DNA from: Patescibacteria group bacterium
GTDB taxonomy: Bacteria > Patescibacteriota > Patescibacteriia > UBA2591 > UBA6264
DNA length: 9,528 nt
Reading direction: 5' to 3'
Assembly (NCBI GenBank): GCA_018896315.1
Contig: JAHIMV010000147.1
Span: 1 to 9,528, forward strand
The notes below the pieces were generated by a model. The model was not told where the DNA came from. It was given only the letters and a program-made list of their open reading frames with translations, and searched no databases. Shown here one piece after another: positions 5,521 to 9,528 of this stretch (position 1 is its first letter; the number at the start of each line of letters is the position of its first letter). The translations under genes were made by a program, and so were the position numbers.

Positions 5521-6156
5521 ATGAAATTCAAATTTATTAGTTTATTAATTCTTGCTTTGATGACAATCATTTTATCTGGTTGCCAAAATAGCAAAGAACA
5601 AGAGGAAATTATGTCTTTAGAAGTTTTAACACAAAAAAATGCAGTTATTGTTATTGCTTTTCAAGGATTTCAAGATTTTGAATATTCTGAAATCAGACAG
5701 ATTTTAGAATATGCTGGCATTAAAATTATTATTGCCAGCTCATTAAAAGGAGAAGCTCAGGGTAAATCAGGACAAAAAGTGACAGTTGATATGATTATTG
5801 ATGAAGTTGTTCCTGAAGATTTTGACGCTTTGGTTTTTATTGGCGGACCAGGAGCTTTAGAATATGTTGACAATTTATCAGTTCATCAATTAATTCAACA
5901 AGCAGTTAACAAAGATAAAGTTTTAGCAGCAATCTGTATTGCCCCGGAAATTTTAGCCCAAGCAGGTGTTTTAAAAGAAAAAAAAGCTACAGTTTGGTCA
6001 GATCCAGTTGATAAATCAACAATTGAAGTTTTGGAGAAAGGGGGAGCAGAATATTTAGATCAAGCAGTAGTTGTTGATGGGAAAATAGTTACTGGCAATG
6101 GCCCAGAGGCGGCCACTGAATTTGGACAGAGAATTGTTGAAGTTTTAAATAAATAA
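5521..6156 (+). CDS. DJ-1/PfpI-family protein with lipoprotein signal
   Basis: A 211-aa protein. Residues 1-20 form a signal peptide with a basic start, hydrophobic core and lipobox L-S-G-C (Cys21), predicting lipidation and an extracytoplasmic location. The rest is a DJ-1/PfpI domain: AVIVIAFQGFQDFE (41-54) with the conserved acidic partner at about Glu54, FDALVFIGGPGA (101-112), the nucleophile elbow AAICIAPEILA (136-146) with Cys139, and VVVDGKIVTGNGPEAATEFG near the end. Where PfpI proteases have His next to the nucleophile, Ile140 is found, so protease activity is unlikely; a DJ-1-type stress, glyoxalase or chaperone role is possible but unproven. Met31 (5611) is an alternative start preceded by AGAGGA, which would give a cytosolic form. 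It is likely translated from one mRNA with the PSP1 gene. Confidence 0.88.
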   Translation: MKFKFISLLILALMTIILSGCQNSKEQEEIMSLEVLTQKNAVIVIAFQGFQDFEYSEIRQILEYAGIKIIIASSLKGEAQGKSGQKVTVDMIIDEVVPEDFDALVFIGGPGALEYVDNLSVHQLIQQAVNKDKVLAAICIAPEILAQAGVLKEKKATVWSDPVDKSTIEVLEKGGAEYLDQAVVVDGKIVTGNGPEAATEFGQRIVEVLNK

Positions 6157-6170
6157 CGCGATGCCAATAT

Positions 6171-6235
6171 ACGAATGCATTCAAATGATACGAATATTAG
6201 TATAATTAGTATCAATTAGTATATTAGTATCGATT
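6171..6235. repeat. Short-word repeat leader of gap (ATACGAAT / ATTAGTAT)
   Basis: TACGAAT occurs at 6170-6176 and 6190-6196, around the palindrome GAATGCATTC (6173-6182). Then ATTAGTAT occurs four times (6196-6203, 6205-6212, 6215-6222, 6223-6230). TGATAC (6186-6191) pairs with GTATCA (6209-6214). This array fills most of the 93 bp between the DJ-1 gene and gap. Confidence 0.75.
6180..6206 (+). promoter_or_regulatory. Candidate promoter for gap-argS
   Basis: A perfect TATAAT (6201-6206) lies 43 nt before the chosen gap ATG. The best upstream partner is TTCAAA (6180-6185) at a short 15-nt spacing. The -10 box arises inside the ATTAGTAT array, so it may be a by-product of the repeat. Confidence 0.3.
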
Positions 6236-6249
6236 AAATGAAGTGTCTT

Positions 6250-7251
6250 ATGACTAAAATTGCTATAAATGGTTTTGGTCGTATTGGTCGACCAAGTTTC
6301 CGCCTTGCTTTTGATTCTCCAGAATTAGAAGTGGTGGCAATTAATGATTTAAGCGAGGTCAAAATTTTGGCTCATCTTTTAAAACACGATTCGATTTATG
6401 GAAAATTTAAACATTCAGTGAGTATCAATGGAAATAATTTAGTAGTTAATAACAAGGAAATTCCTGTTTTTGCAGAAAAAGATCCGACAAATTTACCTTG
6501 GAAAAAGTTAGATGTTGACCTGGTCTTAGAATGCACAGGTCATTTTACTACCAAAGAATTAGCTGAAAAACATTTAAAAGCTGGAGCAAAAAGAGTATTA
6601 CTTTCAGCTCCACCTAAAAGTAAAGATATCCCTACTTTTGTTTTAGGCGTGAATCAAGAAAAATTTAACTCAAAAACAGATTTAATTGTTTCAAATGCTT
6701 CTTGCACAACTAATTGTTTAGCTCCAATAGCAAAAATTCTAAATGACAATTTTATAATTAAACAAGGATTTCTTAATACTATTCATGCTTATACTAATGA
6801 CCAAAGACTTCATGATTCACCACATAAAGATTTGCGTCGAGCACGTTTAGCTGGAGAAAATATAATTCCAACAACAACTGGAGCTACTAAGTCAGTTATT
6901 GAAGTCATTCCAGAATTAAAAGGAAAACTGGAAGGTTTAGCTATTCGTGTACCGGTTTCAGTTGTTTCTATTATCGATTTTGTTTGTGTAGTAGAAAAAC
7001 CAGCTACGATTGAAGCAGTTAATAATAAGTTTAAAGAACTAGCCAAAGGAGATCTAAAAGGTGTTTTAGATGTTACCGAAGAACCTTTGGTTTCTTCAGA
7101 CTTTATTGGTAATTTTCATGCTGCTATTGTTGATTTATCATTAACACAAGTTATTGATAATTTAATTAAAGTAGTTGCTTGGTATGACAATGAATATGGT
7201 TATGCTTGTCGATATATTGCCATGGCTGAATATATTGGTAAAAATATTTAA
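6250..7251 (+). CDS. gap: Type I glyceraldehyde-3-phosphate dehydrogenase
   Basis: A 333-aa glycolytic enzyme that oxidises glyceraldehyde 3-phosphate to 1,3-bisphosphoglycerate with reduction of NAD(P). MTKIAINGFGRIGR (1-14) is the dinucleotide-binding start, with Asp33 in VVAINDL, the residue favouring NAD. The active site is SNASCTTNCLAP with catalytic Cys152, and His179 in NTIHAYTNDQ. The phosphate-site and S-loop region reads HDSPHKDLRRAR (188-199) and PTTTGAT (207-213); the C-terminus has WYDNEYGYACR. The loop position usually Leu or Ala before Pro-His-Lys is Ser here, so exclusive NAD use should not be assumed. The upstream ATG at 6238 would add M-K-C-L; Met at 6250 was chosen because the family starts at MxKIAINGFG. 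argS begins 2 nt after the stop, so the two are very likely co-transcribed. Confidence 0.96.
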   Translation: MTKIAINGFGRIGRPSFRLAFDSPELEVVAINDLSEVKILAHLLKHDSIYGKFKHSVSINGNNLVVNNKEIPVFAEKDPTNLPWKKLDVDLVLECTGHFTTKELAEKHLKAGAKRVLLSAPPKSKDIPTFVLGVNQEKFNSKTDLIVSNASCTTNCLAPIAKILNDNFIIKQGFLNTIHAYTNDQRLHDSPHKDLRRARLAGENIIPTTTGATKSVIEVIPELKGKLEGLAIRVPVSVVSIIDFVCVVEKPATIEAVNNKFKELAKGDLKGVLDVTEEPLVSSDFIGNFHAAIVDLSLTQVIDNLIKVVAWYDNEYGYACRYIAMAEYIGKNI

Positions 7252-7253
7252 CA

Positions 7254-9032
7254 ATGACCATTGATCAGATTAAAGAAAATCTTGTTGATTTATTAAAAAA
7301 GGCATTACTAGATCTCCCCAAAGATTTTATTTTTGAACTTGAGCCCCCGCCTCAACCTGAGATGGGGGATTTGTGTTTTTCTTGTTTTAAAATTGCCAAA
7401 CATTTAAACCAATCACCAGATCAAACAGCCAGTGATTTGGCTAAGCTCTTTGGCACTAAAATTCCTTTAATTGATTTAGTAGATAAGATAGAAGCCAAAG
7501 GCCCTTATCTTAATATTTTTTTAGAGAAAAATATTTGGTTTGAAACAGTCTGCCAGCAAGTTTTAAAACAAAAAGACAAGTTTGGTCACACAAAAACTGG
7601 TAAAGGTAAAAAGATTTTAATTGAATATTCTGCTCCTAACACAAATAAACCTCAACATTTAGGTCATTTAAGAAATAATTTTTTAGGCTGGACCATGGCC
7701 AATCTATTTTCTACTACTGGAGCCAAAGTAATCAAGGCCAATTTAGTTAATGATAGAGGGGTGCATATTTGCAAATCAATGTTGGCTTATCAAAAATGGG
7801 GACAAGGAAAAACACCAGAATTAGAGAAAATTAAAGGCGATCATTTTGTTGGCCAATATTATGTATTATTTGAAGAAAATGCTAAAGAAAATCCAGAATT
7901 ATTAGACGAAGTTCAAGAAATGTTAAAGCAGTGGGAAGAGGGGAATGCTTCAGTGATGACTCTTTGGCAACAGATGAATCAGTGGGCGATTAATGGACTA
8001 AAACAGACTTATGAGAAAATTGGCGTTGAGTTTGATTATTGGTATTTTGAAAGCGATATTTATAATTCAGGAAAGAAAATAGTTCAAAAAGCCTTAAAAA
8101 AGAAATTGTGCTATCAAAGAGAAGACAAAGCCATTGAAATTGATTTAACGCATACGAATAGCGCGCTACGAATGCGCCCATGCGAATATAAAAAAGAAAA
8201 TTTAGGAAAGAAGGTTTTACTTAGGCCCAACGGTACTAGTGTTTATATTACTCAAGATATTGGTTTGGCTAAATTAAGACAGGATCAATTTGAGCCAAAT
8301 AAAGCTATTTATGTAGTCGGCTCAGAACAAGACTATAGTTTTAGGGTCTTATTTAAAATTTTAGAGATTTTTGGTTTTGATTGGGTTAAGAGTTCTTATC
8401 ATCTTTCTTATGGCTTGGTTTTTCTTCCCAAGGGAAAAATGAAATCCAGAGAAGGGGAGATAGTTGATGCAGATAATTTAATTAATCAAATGGAGCAATT
8501 AGCCAAATCAGAGACATTAAACCGCAATCCCAGCCTTAGTCCAACTGAAGTTTCCAAAAGAGCAGAAATAATTTCTTTAGCCGCTTTAAAATTTTATTTA
8601 CTTAAGTTTACTCCAAGCCAACAGGTTAATTTTGATCCCCAAGCTTCAATTTCTTTTGAGGGAGATAGCGGCCCATATATTCAATATACTTACGCCAGAA
8701 TCAAAAGTATTTTAAAAAAATTTGATCATAAAGAAAAAACAAATAAAATTGATTATTCAGTTTTAGGCAACAAAGAAGAAACAGAATTATTTAAACTATT
8801 ATTTATCTTTCCCCAAATACTTGAGAAATCAGTTAATACTTACAATCCTTCTCATTTAGCTCATCATGTTTTAAGATTAAGTCAAAGATTTAATGAATTT
8901 TATCACCAACACCGAGTTTTAAAAGCTGAGCCTAAATTAAGAAATGGCCGATTAAAGCTAATTCAAGCCGTAGCAGAGGTAATTAAAAATAGTCTTCATT
9001 TATTAGGCATAAAAATTTTGGAGGAGATGTAA
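7254..9032 (+). CDS. argS: Arginyl-tRNA synthetase (class I)
   Basis: A 592-aa enzyme that charges tRNA-Arg with arginine. The N-terminal Add-1 domain (about residues 1-92) includes PPPQPEMGDLCFSCF. The Rossmann catalytic core has the HIGH-type motif NTNKPQHLGHLRNN (129-142; H135, H138), NLVNDRGVHICKSM (163-176) and LLRPNGTSVYITQDIG (322-337). The KMSKS-type motif is KMKSREG (395-401). The DALR anticodon-binding domain starts near GDSGPYIQYTYARI (470-483) and continues to the end. Length is in the normal range. Residues about 300-312 look like extra sequence: related enzymes go from DLT to LLR in about eight residues, here it is about twenty-one, and the codons there (ACG, GCG, CGA, CGC) are unlike the rest of the gene. 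The frame is intact and ends in two in-frame stops (TAA TAA). It follows gap by 2 nt. Confidence 0.96.
   Translation: MTIDQIKENLVDLLKKALLDLPKDFIFELEPPPQPEMGDLCFSCFKIAKHLNQSPDQTASDLAKLFGTKIPLIDLVDKIEAKGPYLNIFLEKNIWFETVCQQVLKQKDKFGHTKTGKGKKILIEYSAPNTNKPQHLGHLRNNFLGWTMANLFSTTGAKVIKANLVNDRGVHICKSMLAYQKWGQGKTPELEKIKGDHFVGQYYVLFEENAKENPELLDEVQEMLKQWEEGNASVMTLWQQMNQWAINGLKQTYEKIGVEFDYWYFESDIYNSGKKIVQKALKKKLCYQREDKAIEIDLTHTNSALRMRPCEYKKENLGKKVLLRPNGTSVYITQDIGLAKLRQDQFEPNKAIYVVGSEQDYSFRVLFKILEIFGFDWVKSSYHLSYGLVFLPKGKMKSREGEIVDADNLINQMEQLAKSETLNRNPSLSPTEVSKRAEIISLAALKFYLLKFTPSQQVNFDPQASISFEGDSGPYIQYTYARIKSILKKFDHKEKTNKIDYSVLGNKEETELFKLLFIFPQILEKSVNTYNPSHLAHHVLRLSQRFNEFYHQHRVLKAEPKLRNGRLKLIQAVAEVIKNSLHLLGIKILEEM
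8149..8189 (+). repeat. In-frame GC-rich palindromic insertion inside argS
   Basis: The stretch centres on the perfect 10-bp palindrome TAGCGCGCTA (8159-8168), flanked by CGCAT (8149-8153) and ATGCG (8172-8176), forming an imperfect palindrome of 28 bp. The extra residues (about 39 bp, 8151-8189) are roughly half G+C in an otherwise AT-rich gene and keep the frame. TACGAATGC and ATACGAATA are both shared with the repeat leader of gap. The family-length comparison is from memory of ArgRS sequences, so the exact borders are uncertain. Confidence 0.55.
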
Positions 9033-9038
9033 TAATTA

Positions 9039-9168
9039 AAATCCCAAACTACAAATCCTAAATCCCAAACAAATTCTAAGTTCAAAATTCTAAGTTCCAA
9101 ACGTTTTGGATATTGGTCATTGGAATTTGAGTATTGTTTGTAGTTTGGTGCTTGGAATTTGGTGCTTA
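9039..9168. repeat. Strand-asymmetric direct and inverted repeats between argS and the UMP kinase gene
   Basis: The left half is A/C/T-rich and nearly G-free: AAATCCCAAAC at 9039-9049 and 9060-9070, and AAATTCTAAGTTC at 9071-9083 and 9085-9097. The right half is G/T-rich and nearly C-free: TTGGAATTTG at 9120-9129 and 9152-9161, and GGTGCTT at 9147-9153 and 9161-9167. The halves are complementary in places, for example CCAAACTACAAA (9044-9055) with TTTGTAGTTTGG (9137-9148). The 183-bp spacer holds no gene. Confidence 0.75.
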
Positions 9169-9201
9169 ACTTTTCGAGTAGCGATACTAATAAATCAAGC
9201 A

Positions 9202-9207
9202 TATAAT
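9202..9207 (+). promoter_or_regulatory. Candidate -10 box for the UMP kinase gene
   Basis: A perfect TATAAT lies 8 nt before the ATG at 9216. If used, transcription would begin within a base or two of the start codon, giving an essentially leaderless message. No convincing -35 box is seen, so this remains tentative. Confidence 0.25.
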
Positions 9208-9215
9208 AAGTCAAT

Positions 9216-9528
9216 ATGGACAATAAAAAGACATTAATTTTATCCCTTGGAGGTTCATTAATTGTTCCTCAGGGGAAAATTGCGGTTAATTTTCTTAAAA
9301 ATTTTAGAAAATTAATCCTTAAATTATTAAAACAAGGTTATAAAATTGTTATTATCACTGGTGGGGGAGGGATTTGTCGTCAATACAACAAGGGAGCGCA
9401 AAAGATTACTAAAATTAAACATATAGATTTGGATTGGTTAGGTATTTCCATAACAAAGATTAACGCAGAATTAATAAGAACGATTTTTTCTCAATACGCT
9501 TATAAAAAAGTTTTAAGTAATCCTAATT
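9216..9528 (+). CDS. pyrH: UMP kinase, archaeal-type amino-acid-kinase fold (partial, 5' end)
   Basis: The open frame runs from ATG at 9216 to the window edge, 104 codons with no stop, so less than half of a typical protein of about 225 aa is present. The product would phosphorylate UMP to UDP with ATP. LILSLGGSL (7-15) is the phosphate-binding start of the amino-acid kinase fold, IVIITGGGGICRQYN (44-58) the second Gly-rich loop, and LDWLGISITKINAELI (72-87) matches the archaeal-type PyrH pattern of an Asp-x-Leu-Gly helix followed by a Thr-x-x-Asn-Ala segment. The bacterial form normally has a longer lead and a different central region, and sits next to tsf; here it is about 4.8 kb away. Other members of the fold (aspartate or glutamate kinases) are less likely. 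No Shine-Dalgarno sequence precedes the start. Confidence 0.75.
   Translation, partial: MDNKKTLILSLGGSLIVPQGKIAVNFLKNFRKLILKLLKQGYKIVIITGGGGICRQYNKGAQKITKIKHIDLDWLGISITKINAELIRTIFSQYAYKKVLSNPN

Noticed and set aside
7344..7368. CCCCC...GGGGG hairpin early in argS
   Set aside because: The bases encode the conserved PPPQPEMGDL segment of ArgRS, so protein constraint explains them, and the stem has a mismatch and a wobble.
8996..9223. Minus-strand frame of 75 codons over the argS-pyrH spacer
   Set aside because: It consists of translated repeat sequence plus the antisense of the argS end, with no family features.
1..9528. UGA reassignment, as in some Patescibacteria
   Set aside because: No TGA occurs inside any of the recognised reading frames. 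The lack of TGA stops among ten visible stops (nine TAA, one TAG) is also unremarkable in AT-rich DNA, so the standard code fits.

Overview
The window is AT-rich and gene-dense. Its genes are almost all housekeeping, separated by spacers of roughly 100-260 bp that are full of short repeats and hairpins. The gene set suggests a small-genome bacterium of the Patescibacteria (Candidate Phyla Radiation): a DUF3048 (YerB-like) membrane protein, a PSP1-domain protein, a lipobox-bearing DJ-1 homologue, and an archaeal-type UMP kinase separated from rpsB-tsf. No start codon has a convincing Shine-Dalgarno sequence. This placement is an inference from gene content and style; no rRNA is present to confirm it.

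Layout. Positions 1-33 hold the Lys/Glu-rich tail of an upstream gene. A DUF3048 protein follows (47-1096, +) and meets prfA (1097-2137, -) stop to stop with no base between. prfA is preceded on the minus strand by rpmE (2320-2574, -), the familiar rpmE-prfA pair. The 182-nt spacer between them folds almost completely, into an AT hairpin, a perfect three-way junction and a long bulged hairpin. A divergent region (2575-2762) carries a candidate rpmE promoter and a strong plus-strand Rho-independent terminator just upstream of rpsB. Then come, all on the plus strand, rpsB (2763-3485), tsf (3596-4426), a PSP1/RicT-like gene (4685-5512), a DJ-1/PfpI-family lipoprotein (5521-6156), gap (6250-7251), argS (7254-9032) and the first 104 codons of a UMP kinase (from 9216).

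The genes cover translation (S2, EF-Ts, RF1, L31, ArgRS), central carbon metabolism (GAPDH), pyrimidine nucleotides (UMP kinase), possible mRNA maturation (PSP1) and the envelope (DUF3048, DJ-1 lipoprotein). Likely co-transcribed sets are rpmE-prfA, rpsB-tsf, PSP1-DJ-1 (8 bp apart) and gap-argS (2 bp apart).

I see no defence system, transposase, CRISPR array or biosynthetic cluster. The unusual content is non-coding. Most longer spacers carry their own short-word array (TAATCGGG, AATGTTCT, ATTAGTAT, AAATCCCAAAC and others). The rpmE-prfA spacer is nearly fully base-paired. argS appears to carry an in-frame, GC-rich palindromic insertion of about 39 bp that shares 9-mers with the repeat-rich leader of gap, resembling in principle the palindromic elements found inside Rickettsia genes.
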